In this document: in pieces, positions 20,262 through 30,496 of the stretch
Layout of the letters: every line of letters begins with the position of its first letter
Position numbering within the stretch: position 1 is the first letter of the stretch
NCBI RefSeq assembly: GCF_014356525.2
Contig: NC_052518.1
Span: forward strand, 96,416,943 to 96,480,942
Direction of reading: 5' to 3'
Source of the DNA: Nilaparvata lugens
Taxonomy: Eukaryota; Arthropoda; Insecta; Hemiptera; Delphacidae
Length of the DNA: 64,000 bases
The notes under the pieces: generated by a model
The model's input: the letters and a program-made list of their open reading frames with translations, nothing else
Database searches by the model: none
Told to the model about the DNA's origin: nothing
Translations under genes and position numbers: made by a program

Positions 20262-20945
20262 ATGAACAAACTCGACATTGTAAATTTCGATAAGTTAATT
20301 GCACAAGAGGAAAAGCCTGTATGGTGTAAGAATGGTACATTGATACCGCATAACGCTAGAATTCTCATTGTAGGCCCGTCTGCATGCGGTAAAACGAATT
20401 TATTGTTCAACTTGATTTTTTCCAAAAATGGATTGAGATTTAAACATATTTATTTAAATACTAAAAGCCAATATCAAGATAAGTACTTGTTTTTAAGAAA
20501 AGTCTTTTCAAAAATGAAAGGTATTGAATTTCATGTCAATGATATTCCTGAGAGAATTCTCCACCCGAATAAAATTCAACAATTTTCTCTTGTCATATTC
20601 GACGATTTACAACTTAGTCACACACCTCAAATAAGAGATTATTTTACTATGGGTAGACATCGTAATATTGATACAGCATATTTAATTCAAAGTTATGGTG
20701 CAACACAAAAACATTTCACCAGAGATAATGCAAATATGATTGTTATATTCAAAATTGATCAATTATCACTCAAATTAATACATAGAGACTATGTGGGTGA
20801 AGATATTTGCTTCAGAGATTTCAGTAAATTGTGTTCAAATGTGTGGAATTCTAAGAAGCATAGTTTTCTTACTATTATGACCGAATGTACAGCTAATAGT
20901 GGAAAATATAGACAGGGTCTGGATAACTTTATTGACATTCAGTAG
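20262..20945 (+). CDS. A32-type DNA-packaging ATPase (FtsK/HerA class)
   Basis: 227 residues, intact. Walker A is GPSACGKT (38-45) and Walker B is VIFDDL (111-116), followed by the SYGATQKHFTRDNAN segment with the Gln typical of the class. Length and motif spacing fit Polinton and adintovirus packaging ATPases, which drive DNA into capsids. It starts at an ATG after a hairpin-bearing intergenic region and is followed 21 bp later by the DUF8207-like gene, so the two may be co-transcribed. It is the best preserved core gene of the element. Confidence 0.9.
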   Translation: MNKLDIVNFDKLIAQEEKPVWCKNGTLIPHNARILIVGPSACGKTNLLFNLIFSKNGLRFKHIYLNTKSQYQDKYLFLRKVFSKMKGIEFHVNDIPERILHPNKIQQFSLVIFDDLQLSHTPQIRDYFTMGRHRNIDTAYLIQSYGATQKHFTRDNANMIVIFKIDQLSLKLIHRDYVGEDICFRDFSKLCSNVWNSKKHSFLTIMTECTANSGKYRQGLDNFIDIQ

Positions 20946-20966
20946 AGAGTGAGTAGCAGTGAAAGA

Positions 20967-21919
20967 ATGAGGATGTCTCGTAGAAGACAAAACGCTAGTG
21001 TTGCTCTAATCGATAAGATTAAGAAATTGAGGAAAGTTATTAGAGATAAACATAGAAGCATTGTACATTTTGAAAAGCAATCTGACAATTACAGAGAAAA
21101 ACTTTTTAAACCGATTATCACACCTTTAGTTGAAATGGGGAAAACTAAATCTTCTCACCACTCTGATCAGAGTTTTATACCAAAAAAGGAGGAACAAGAA
21201 GAAGAAGAAGACGAAAGTATGGAATTGGGAGAAAAACATGATGATGAAACAATAGAAGTTGCATCACCATCAGCAGCTGAAAAAGATCTAAGCATGAACG
21301 AATCAAGTATATTTAATTCAACTAGGCTTGAGAGTGATACAAGCGGCAAAATAAAGAAGATAAAGAATCAAGTGCTTGCACAATATTTGTATACATTTCA
21401 TAGTGAAAAATTGGATAACTCGATTCCTTATGGAATTTCCTACGATTCTGACCGAAAATTATATTTTATGGGTGAGATGGTTGTTAGCTTTGATAACTAC
21501 TTCTTTTATATTGATAACGAAAAATTCCGAATTACACATGGACTATTAGAACTGTTATTTGCGCAAAGACCAATTCATATCTCTTTGATGAAAAAGATCT
21601 AAATAAATACAAGAAGATTTTATCAATAACAAAAGTTCATTTGGATAGACGAGGATATGTGAAACGTAACAGTGGTGTAAAGTCTCGCTTAATTCAAATG
21701 CTGTTTCCTGTTAAAAAAACAAGTAAGAGAGGTTCTGGGTTATTGAAATTTGCAAAAAATACTTCTAGCAATAGAATTTACCAATATTATGACAACTATG
21801 ACGAATTGGTTCAGATACTTCATTTATTAAAATCATCAAAACTTGCTGGGCACTCAGCTCATGATGTTGAGATTGCATCAATTATAGAGGAATTGCGTGA
21901 AGGTAAAATTATTGTTTAG
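20967..21919 (+). pseudogene. DUF8207-like protein, one frameshift
   Basis: The first frame starts at ATG 20967 or 20973 and ends at 21602. Similarity continues in the second frame from about 21585 to 21919. N-terminal coiled coil (LIDKIKKLRKVIRDKHRSI), then an acidic linker (EEQEEEEDESMELGEK). The conserved C-terminal domain follows: YGISYDSDRKLYFMGE, FRITHGLLELLF, then in the new frame DLNKYKKILSIT, a Gly/Lys-rich loop and YQYYDNYDELVQILHLLKSS. This domain is common in insect and cnidarian Polinton-like elements; its role is unknown and probably virion-related. A one-base change near 21585 would account for the break; a ribosomal shift cannot be excluded, but no slippery heptamer is evident. 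Confidence 0.7.
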
Positions 21920-21926
21920 TTGCAGA

Positions 21927-22952
21927 ATGAGTGTGCACAGATTCGGAGGTAAAAGCGAGAGAGTCGCTGCGAAGAAAGACATTGTATGGAATGGACCAGA
22001 TCTTACCAGTTTTAGTGAGAGAATAATACAGGCAATTAATCAACAGGGTGTTAGTGAAACTCTGCATTCGTATTTAGATTAACAATTATCTAATATAGTT
22101 AAGAATATTGGATTGAACAAGATCGAAAAGGAACACATCTTCAGTACATTACAACAGTTATCTGACAATATCGATAGGGGACTTAAAGAGAAATCTATCA
22201 ATTTGGAGAATTCTCTTCATGATCTCAAATCAACAACAGAGATATTCAGATCGCACTTGAATACGATAAACGATAATAAAGTTGACAAGAATTATTTGGA
22301 TGAGAAATTGAAAGTTATCTCAGACAAGATTAAAGATTTGCAAGTATTAGATAGAAATTATCTAAATACCAGATTGAAACAGCTTAGCACAGAACTTTTT
22401 ACTAGAGTAAATGAAACTTATTCATTATCGGTTGATAAGGAATATTTGGATAAAACTGTGCAGGCATTGAATGACATTGTTATAACAAAACAAGAGTTAG
22501 AAGATCAATTATCTGCAATGACTAATACGATAAAGACAAATCTTATGGAGGGGATTGAACAATTTGTTTCAAAAAACGATTTGAATACATTGCTAACTAC
22601 GTTTAGCGAAACTTATGTATTGAAAAATGATCTGAGTAGTGAAATGCAAGCATTTATTAAGAAAGATGAATTACAAGCTACACTCAAATCAATTCGTGAG
22701 GAAATAGCAACTTCAATTAAAAATACAGAGAATGATGAAGTGACAAGATTACAATGTTCAGCTGCATTCACCGATTATCTCACTTTATTTATACATCGAA
22801 TAGCATACCAAATAGTGCGAAATTATGCAAAAGTTAGTTTCCATATGAATTGGATTGAGGCGAAATCACATAATTTGACAGAAGATCAAGTAGGTGATTC
22901 AATCACCGATAAGATGGGTTTAAGTATCTACGCCGATGTTCTAAAACCCTAA
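21927..22952 (+). CDS. Fibre-like coiled-coil protein with one in-frame TAA
   Basis: The start MSVHRFGGKSER at 21927 follows the previous stop by 8 bp. The frame runs 51 codons to a TAA at 22080-22082 and then, in the same frame, stays open to 22952, about 340 codons in all. The long second part is a chain of heptad-like and short repeats (KNYLDEKLK, RNYLNTRLK, KEYLDKTVQ, KNDLNTLLT, KNDLSSEMQ, KDELQATLK), as in trimeric fibre shafts, ending in a compact head-like region. Virion fibre is the likely role (inference). The TAA is followed by CAATTA, the known leaky-stop context, so readthrough is possible; simple decay is equally possible given the damaged neighbours. Confidence 0.65.
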
Positions 22953-23335
22953 AGTTAGGATCATATCAATCTTTAACCGATTTTCACTATGCAAATTGCT
23001 TGGGAGAAATAGCTACATTCTATTTCAACGTTCACATGCATTTTTCCAAGCTGAAACAAGATTATGTATGAAACGTGTTAATGCTCGAATTCGAGATGAA
23101 TTAGAACAGAGATGCATTCGTCCTTGTGAATTCTGCAAAAACGTGACAATACTCAAGTATTGAATTAGACCGGAACTGCATTTGTCCTTGTAAGCTATGT
23201 GAACTAAAATTGCAAAACGTGACAATAGTCAAGTATTGAATTAGACCGCAACAGCATTCGTCCTTGTAAGCTCTCTGAAGTGAAATTTTGAAACATGTTA
23301 ATCATCAACCAAGAGCAGAATTGGTGCGTAATGAT
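22945..23335 (+). repeat. Decayed Cys-rich tandem repeats after the fibre gene
   Basis: Three diverged units of about 75-80 bp share GAATTAGA, GCATTCGTCCTTGTAAGCT and AAAACGTGACAATA. In the first unit a frame open from about 22947 to 23163 reads ELEQRCIRPCEFCKN, a CxxC-type motif; later units have stops. It looks like the remnant of a repeat-containing gene, perhaps of the same element. Confidence 0.4.
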
Positions 23336-23639
23336 AACGCCCAAGGTTGTCTCACGGTAAGCAAACGTTGCTACATAGTGTTGTGAAAACTACAACAAGA
23401 AATGACAATGTTTTTCAGTTTGATAATATGTTAAGAATGTGAGATTTGGTGAGAATGATTTATATCAATATAGATTCAGAAAAGAACTTTGAATTCACTA
23501 TTATTCTTCCAAAGAATATTCAACTATGCTTGGCACATAAAGAGTTTTGAAAAGATGGGATTTGAATGTTACTGCTGGACATATATTCTTGGAAGAATGA
23601 TAAAATCTCATCCTAGTTGTCAAGTACATCTAGAATTTA

Positions 23640-23860
23640 TGACAGTAAGAAGTTCGTTTCACTTAAATCTGCCAGTGTTCGTTGTGTGTACAACTCGTTG
23701 TCAAGAACATGTTTCAGTTAAATCTGAGAGTAAGATATTCATTTCACAAGAAGTTCGTTTCACTTAAATCTGGCAGTGTTCGTTGTGTGTACAACCCATT
23801 GTCAAGAACATGTTTCAGTTAAATTTGACAGAAGTTCGTTTCACTTGAATCTGTCAGTAG
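23640..23860. repeat. ~110-bp tandem repeat
   Basis: Shared blocks AAGTTCGTTTCACTTAAATC, GTGTTCGTTGTGTGTACAAC and CAAGAACATGTTTCAGTTAA occur two to three times. The short reading frame across them is not judged a gene. Confidence 0.65.
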
Positions 23861-23864
23861 ATTG

Positions 23865-24310
23865 CCTCTCTCTCTCACACATATCTCTCTCTCTACTATT
23901 AATCATCAAATAGACCATGACTAAATGTAATTGAGCATGACTGAATGTAATTAGCCATGACTATATTAACTAGAGCATGACAAGAGGGAGAGAGAGAGTA
24001 TCATCTTCCTCTCCTTCTAACTAGAGCATGACAAGAGAGAGAGAGAGTATCATCTTCCTCTCCTTCTTCTTCTCCTTCTTCTCCTTCTTCTTCTTCTTCT
24101 TCTTCTCCTTCTTCTTCTCTTTCTTCTTCTCCTTCTTCTTCTCCTTCTTCTTCCTCTTCTTCTTCTCCTTCTTCTTCCTCTTCTTCTAGAGAGAGAGAGA
24201 GAGAGTGAGGTTCTTCTAAGGGGGCGGGGGCGGGAGAGGAGTGGTAGAGGTGCGGGGGGAAGGGGGGAAGGTAGGATGGGTGCGGTGGGAGGGGGGGAGG
24301 GGGTAAAAGT
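23865..24310. repeat. Polypyrimidine/polypurine microsatellites and G-rich tract
   Basis: (CT)n at 23868-23890, a 50-bp repeat with GAGCATGACAAGAGAGAG, then (TTC)n/(CTT)n from about 24040 to 24187, (GA)n, and a G-run tract at 24215-24300 with many runs of three or more G. Minus-strand reading frames here are low complexity and not genes. Confidence 0.8.
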
Positions 24311-24464
24311 CATAAAAAAGCTTCCCAGTATCCGGGTTCTCATACTACTAGAAAACATAACAGATGTTTTGAGTTTCATAGTAGCACAGACATAACTTAT
24401 ACTGCAATGCCTCATTGAGTTCAAACACACAGTTCTAATTCCCTACATGAAGTAGTGGATTATT

Positions 24465-24831
24465 CTTTTATTGACCGTGCGAAGTGAGGTCTAAGATTCA
24501 AGTCGACGGTTTGGAATTTTTCTTAATGTTTAAATGTTTAAATATTTAAATGATTTAATGTTCAAATGTTTAAATGCGTGATTGAAACGTCGATTATATG
24601 CTAATGATATGCGTGATCAATTAATCTGTCAGTTATGATTTTATCGTACACGCACATGGTAGAGTATGCTGAACTGATTATTTGGTCAATAAAAATTATA
24701 GGATGGTCTAGATTTGAGGATTGTTTGTATGGGTTATAGATTTTGAGGTGTGCATCCAGCTAAAGTTTGTCATGAGATGCATCAACTATTTGGCGGTACA
24801 AAGTTCGCCGGGCCAGCTAGTAATAAATATA
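24465..24831 (+). mobile_element. Non-autonomous Helitron-like element
   Basis: The 5' end has ATTGACCGTGCGAAGTGAGG, which recurs at 36.81 kb. The 3' end has a GC-rich hairpin (GGCG..CGCC) followed by GGGCCAGCTAGT, giving the CTAG|T terminus expected of Helitrons. Short AATGTTTAAATG repeats lie inside and no Rep/helicase is coded. The exact 5' base is uncertain. Confidence 0.6.
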
Positions 24832-25329
24832 TTACTTCATCCCACAAGTGGAGAATAGACACATTTCTACTAAAAGATATTTCAATTTAATTTTTTTTAT
24901 TAATGATAAGGACCTATAATCTTAATTTTTCAATTCAAAACTTTCAATTAAATTTAAAATTAAATTTATTCGATTTAAATTTAAAATTTTTCATAGTCTT
25001 ATTCAGAAATTAAGTATTTTCATAACAAAATTCTCATTAAAAATGACTACAGTAGCCTACTTTTAAAATATCTATAATAAAATTTTTAATTTATAAATTA
25101 TTCAGTATTCAAATATACAGTACTCAACAACTTTTAGAGAGCGCCAGAAAATTCAACCCCTAAAGCCGAGAAGGGAGACTGAAGGATGCCGGGAGCAAAG
25201 GCCTGCTGCGGCTGAACTACGAATCTAGCCGTCGGAGTTCCCTAGTCAGTGCTATGGGCTTCTACATTCAGTTGGGCGCAGTTCAACACATTGTGAGCGC
25301 AATCAGTAGATCCCGATTTCGATCTGATC

Positions 25330-25720
25330 ATTCGCGACAAACTATAAAACCTTTCTACCAAATAGGAATCGACCATTTAGGAATCGGTCAGTTGGGAAAA
25401 TCATATTTTTCGTCGCAAAAGATCGAAAATTGGAGAATCCCAAATGGTAGAATTGAAACTTGTACTTTCCCAAATGGTCGAATCCCAAATGATCGAAAAG
25501 TTTTAATAGTAATCTCATTTGGCCAAAAATCTCAACTGTCGCAAAAGGTCGAAAATTTGATTTTCCCATCTGACCGATTTTCATACAGTCGAATCCCATT
25601 TGATAGAAAAATGTTGTAGTTTGTCGCAATTGATCGAATCTCATCGGCTAGATGAGATTCGACTATATGGGAAACTATACTCTTCGACCTTTTGGGATTC
25701 GGTCAGATGGGACCCCACGG
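25330..25720. repeat. Degenerate array of CGAAT/CAAATGG-type motifs in both orientations
   Basis: Variants of TTCGACCATTTGGGATTC and its complement, mixed with GTCGCAAAAG and TCGAAAA, recur every 20-40 bp on both strands. Reading frames exist on both strands as a side effect. Just before it (25135-25260) lies a GC-richer block of unknown origin. Confidence 0.5.
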
Positions 25721-26224
25721 CTCTGTATACGATATATTGATATTGTACATCATGTTTTCATTACTTGTAAGATCTCAACAACAATCAATAAGAGTATATA
25801 CATTTTCAAGTCAATCATGATGGTAATATTGTATCTTTTCTGTTTAGGGCTACTTGTAATATGAATAGAAATACAAATCTCAGTACCTTCAAATAAAAAT
25901 CACTTGAAAATGGCATCAATGTCCGAAACATGTTGTGATTAAATAATTCAAAAGGGTACTGAGATTTTTATTTCTATTGATAATATTGTGTATTATAATA
26001 TTATAGTATCACTACTTGAAATTATCATGTTCATTGAATTCAATCTAATTACTTCAATACATTGAATACATCTAATTTGAAAAGATATTCCAAAGCCGAG
26101 GATGAGTGGTAAGTACAGGTAGAATAAGGAATCGTTCTAGTTTTAGTAATTATTTTGCAAGTCAAAGTGAGTAGAAATATTCTACCCCAAAAATTGACAA
26201 GGCCAAAAGCAAAAAACAGATCAG

Positions 26225-26245
26225 AGCAAAAAATGAGAGAGAGAG

Positions 26246-26280
<35 letters not shown>

Positions 26281-26285
26281 GAGAG
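26225..26285. repeat. (GA)n microsatellite
   Basis: GA repeats with GT and AT interruptions. Confidence 0.9.
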
Positions 26286-26388
26286 TAAGTAAACTGCTGA
26301 CTGAGAGAGAGCGGAAACTGGCAATGCATGATCAAACCTCCCTCATTGTAGTAACCGGTGAAATGGCTTCCCCTTCCCGCTCATGAGC

Positions 26389-26705
26389 CAAGGCCACTCT
26401 AGCACAGTAGCCTATACATACAGTATGGAAACTTGGCTAGTACCCTAACGCTAAAATCCGCCATCTTGTTAGGAAGCGCCGCATTGTAATAGTATTGATG
26501 GTAGGTTCGGATCACTTTAATGATCCGGATCAATTGATCTCATTCACTGCCACGAGCCAATCAGAAGACCAGGATTGGAACTTCCCAAGGTCACGTGACG
26601 TGTTTAGTATTGCGTCATGTAAAAAGCATTGGTTAGATAGGCGATTGATTACAAGTTTCCATTCTGTACCTATTCTGTGACTCTAGTTCATCTAGAGTGG
26701 CCTTG
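26389..26705. mobile_element. hAT-like MITE with target duplication
   Basis: Terminal inverted repeats CAAGGCCACTCTAG (26389-26402) and CTAGAGTGGCCTTG (26692-26705) are exact complements and are flanked on both sides by CATGAGC. About 317 bp, no coding capacity. TIR start and duplication length (7-8 bp) fit the hAT group. Confidence 0.75.
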
Positions 26706-26914
26706 CATGAGCCCCTTCAGAGAAAGGTGTGTGAGAGAAAGGGTGGATAGAGAAACAGAGTGAGAGAGCAAGGGTGAAGATGTTTGATGAAAATGATAGA
26801 GAGGATGCGTGAAAGGAATGCTTTTGATTTTTGGTTGAAGTAGAACTAAAGATGCTGAAATACAACTACAATACTGTCATCGAATGAATAGATGTACGAT
26901 AGTATAGAATATAA

Positions 26915-27081
26915 AGGTGCGTACAGATATACGCGCCGCGAACTTGAGCAATTCACTTTTAATCAGCTGATTATATCTATATTTTTACAGAAACGGTAAG
27001 ATACAGATATAAAAAGCTTGGCATCAGCTGATTAAAAGTGAATTGCTCATGTTCGCGGCGCGTATATCTGTACGCACCTAA
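26915..27081. mobile_element. MITE with long inverted repeats
   Basis: About 55 bp at each end are complementary with few mismatches: AGGTGCGTACAGATATACGC at the left and its complement at the right, then a TGAATTGC/TCAGCTGATTA block. The short spacer contains ATACAGATATAAAAAGC. Half a copy is found at 37.02-37.11 kb. Confidence 0.8.
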
Positions 27082-27329
27082 ACATTCTACATTCTCTGAC
27101 TGTCATCATCTGTCAAAAGGAACAGACAGGCTAAAAATATTTTCACTATTGAGATGACTGTGTTCTAGTAGGTGTATTGTGTTGGAGGTGAATGGGACTG
27201 GCGGTCCAGCGTCTATTTCAAACGACCTTTTCAAGGAAAGAACGTGTGGAAAGACCAGTTCTCGAATGTGCCTTTGTTTAACACTAATAAGTAGATACGT
27301 TGCTTACGGAACTACAAGGCTAGAACACT

Positions 27330-30300
27330 CAGGTGATCAGCTGTTCAAAAGCGTACACTTCAACCCGTGTTTACATTGAAATCCCTATGTCGAGTGGAAT
27401 TTTTCGTGAATAAACGTTGATAATTCTACTGTTAATTACTTTTTAGAATAGTGGCTTGTTATTTTATTTTCCCGATACATATTTCAACATCTATCATTAA
27501 TTTTAAGGGCAGCAATCATTGAGTTCTCACAAAATTCCTATTTATTAGTCAACAAATTTGTAGGTTATTTGTACTTGAGTTATAATCACGTTAAATTTCA
27601 AAACACGTAGTCTAATAATTTATTGTCATGAAATAAAGATTATAGTTGAGTTGCTGAAAGTTTTAAGAACTAGGCCTACAGATTGTTTTTTTATTTTTAT
27701 TACAATACACCTTGATTTCCAGAGAGGAACTCAGACTCCCCATTTGAAATCTTGTAGTATGGCAATCTAACTTTATTTGATTTCATAACTTTTCAGATGA
27801 AATACACAAATAAGTCTTATTAGAAAGTAAGGCGAAAGTAAATTTGTAAGTTTTTTGTCATCATATAATATAATAAGTATTTCTTTTTCTTATAGAGCTT
27901 ATTATTGGAATATAAATTCTACTTTATATGATTCATGGCTGGCATACATTTAATAGAGAATGAGTTACAATTTATAAAATAGTGTACCCTGGTAGGTCTA
28001 CAAAATTAACTGTATAGTTTAACACCGTAATTTTTTTATTGAAATTATGACATTTACAATCATGAATAATATTTCAATTGAACTACTGTATATACCTATA
28101 CTTTCTTCAAAGTTTAGAATCATTAAACTGCCAGTAGTGTTTTGGATTACGGTATGTGTTTCCTCTGACCCCACAACTGTGGGTAATTGATAAAGGAGAA
28201 GTTATTGAAGATCGTGCTGTAATTCAAATAGCAGAGCTTCAAAACTGAATGAAGTATGAACATATCAGTTTTTGACATTATATTTTATATTAATATATAT
28301 TAGGTAGAAGTAAAATGACACTCATTCTTTCACCCATTAATCTATTTACTCACCCGGATAAGTAAGAAAGTCGTGTTTCAGTTGATTCGTTGTTGATTAT
28401 CCATATTTATTACTACAATGTATTGTATTTTGATAACTTTAAACTGAAAAAGCACATTCTTTTGGTGTAACGACGACCGTTTAGTGCTGGTGTTGTACAT
28501 TCTCAAGCCAAACAGAAACTCGAAACGGTCGTCGCCACACCAAAAGAATGTGAGTGTTTTTTCCCTTTAAAGTTATCAAAATGAAATATAGTTAATGTTC
28601 AACCTTCTAGTGGCGCACTAAGACACTACCTCCGTAAACTCGGAGGTGTAGTGACTGAGACCGTAATTGAAAAAAATTTCAAAGACGACCAATACGGTAT
28701 GCGTTTTTTCAAGAATTGACAGAAAAATGTTGTTAATGTTGTTCAGTTATAGGGTCTAGAAATTTAAAATAACTAAACCTTATTGACTTCTATATCGCCC
28801 AGAATAGGCGATTTTTCTGCTTTTACCAGCGTTTTCTTAGCTTTCAAGAGAAAATTCTTACGTTTGGTACAAAATTTCAGGTAACTTGAGGTGTATTAGT
28901 TATGTAGGCTATTGAAAGGGCTTAGAAGGTGTGCTAGAAATTGGCGTTTCCAGTGTTTATCTGTGTTTTATCAGGATTTTCAAAACCAAATGAGCAGAAA
29001 ATGTTCAAATTTTATACACATTTTTAGCATATGAAATAACAGTTCAATGAATAAAATGACAAATTTATAGCAACACTGAATTGGGTTATTAATTGCGCTA
29101 TGATTCCCCTGCCATTTAGCAGATAATCTTAACTCAGCTGGGGGACTCTAGCATTTGCATGTTAGAAGAGACCATCATGAATATTAATATAATTTGTGCA
29201 AGAGCGCGCTTAATTATTCATAACCAAGCGTGCAGACAAGAAACGTACAATATCTGAAAAGAGCAAAAGGAACACTAGCTCACACTGAAAGCGTGCTTGG
29301 TTGCGTTAAGTGTAAACAACTTGTTTCAATAGCACTTTTCAAATTTTGTTTTCTGGGTCATGCATGATTCTACGTAAATTTGCACATATCCATTCAATGT
29401 GATCATACAATTATTCTCATGTATCAGGATATTATTCATATTATTACTGTTGTGACCAAGAATAAATCTTTCAAGTAGTATCCTACCAGAGCGTCAATAG
29501 ACATATCATTAGCGCTATCGAAGAATATGCATAGATTTTTCATGATATGACATGGTCTTACATATGATATAAATATAAAAACTCTGATATCTCACTCTGC
29601 AATAAATTATTATTTACACTGTATCGATCAGCCATAACCCATAAAGAACACTTTACTTACTTACCGGTACAGTACTTACTTCCGATGAGTAAGATGTACT
29701 GTATTCCTCACGGTCCTGGATCGGGGAATCGTCAAATTTTCAAATTGTGTCAAACTCACTTTGTTAAGAGTAGAAACAGATTAGATAAAAATGATTCATG
29801 TAAGTTACTGGATCAGGCTGAATATTGAAATCCTTTACTGAGTAAGCTAGCAGTATTATCATTGATCACATATATTCGTTTATAATAATATTGTTAGAGA
29901 TACCGTAATGTATGTTCTGTTTTAATACTAAAGATAACCTACACTGCAAAATTTTTCTATTTCAAGCCATTCTTGTTATGATTTGAGAGTGATAGCCTAC
30001 CAATTTACCTTTTCAAAAAATTATGTTCAATCTAAAAATTCCTTAAATCTAATAAAGCTATAAATATTAGCATACTACAAAAGCTGTGGTTGTAATTCCT
30101 CTCGTAGAAATTGAGCAATACTGTAATCAAAATTGAAAAAAAACAATAGGTGGGCCTAATTCAAAGCTCAAGCAACTCAACTTTACACTATATTACTATA
30201 TTTTTTTACAATAATTGAAATACGTGTTTGAATTTGAAAAAGCTAATTTAAAACATGGGTAACCTACAATTTGGTTAACCAATAACTAAGAATATTAAGA

Positions 30301-30496
30301 GAACTCAATGATTACTACCCTTGAAATTCATGATGAGAGATAAAAATTGTATTGGTAAAATAAAATAACAACCCTTTATTCGAAAAAGTAGTTATCAGTT
30401 GAATTATTAACGTTTATTCATGAAAAATTCCATTCGACATAGGGATTTCAATGTAAACACGGGTTGAAGTGTACGCTTTTGAACAGCTGATCGGCT
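27330..30496. repeat. Large inverted repeat, ~3.2 kb, arms ~450 bp
   Basis: GATCAGCTGTTCAAAAGCGT at about 27332 and its complement ending near 30494 start two arms that stay recognisably complementary inward to about 27790 and 30040. Shared blocks include CCCGTGTTTACATTGAAATC and CATTGAGTTCTC. The middle has no long reading frame but contains the nested palindrome at 28427-28583. Most likely a foldback-type or TIR element whose genes are lost. Confidence 0.65.
28427..28583. repeat. Nested palindrome
   Basis: Arms of about 46-60 bp (TTTTGATAACTTTAAA...CACATTCTTTTGGTGT...ACGACCGTTT and complement) around a ~50-nt loop. It sits near the centre of the larger inverted repeat. Confidence 0.7.

Larger units (their letters stand above)
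8485..22952 (+). mobile_element. Decayed Polinton/Maverick-like endogenous virus-like element
   Basis: A 14.5-kb block carries the marker genes of this group: double-jelly-roll capsid protein, protein-primed family B DNA polymerase with an internal zinc-finger insert, rve integrase with chromodomain, A32-type packaging ATPase, DUF8207-like and fibre-like proteins, plus BIR proteins and small genes. Plus-strand genes occupy both ends; the middle is minus strand. Capsid, polymerase, integrase and DUF8207-like genes are damaged and the fibre-like gene has a stop. No cysteine protease, terminal inverted repeats or 6-bp target duplication was found, so both ends are uncertain and the left end looks truncated. 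It could also be classed with adintovirus-like insertions. Confidence 0.85.

Noticed and set aside
8485..22952. CRISPR, tRNA or rRNA genes
   Set aside because: No regular spacer arrays, tRNA arms with conserved boxes or rRNA cores were seen here or elsewhere in the window.
23489..23767. Plus-strand 92-codon frame
   Set aside because: Runs into a tandem repeat and has no recognisable motif.
24050..24430. Minus-strand frame rich in Arg and Pro
   Set aside because: Encoded by (TTC)n and G-rich low-complexity DNA; no conserved pattern.
25254..25644. Frames of 100-121 codons on both strands
   Set aside because: Products of the two-way degenerate repeat array.
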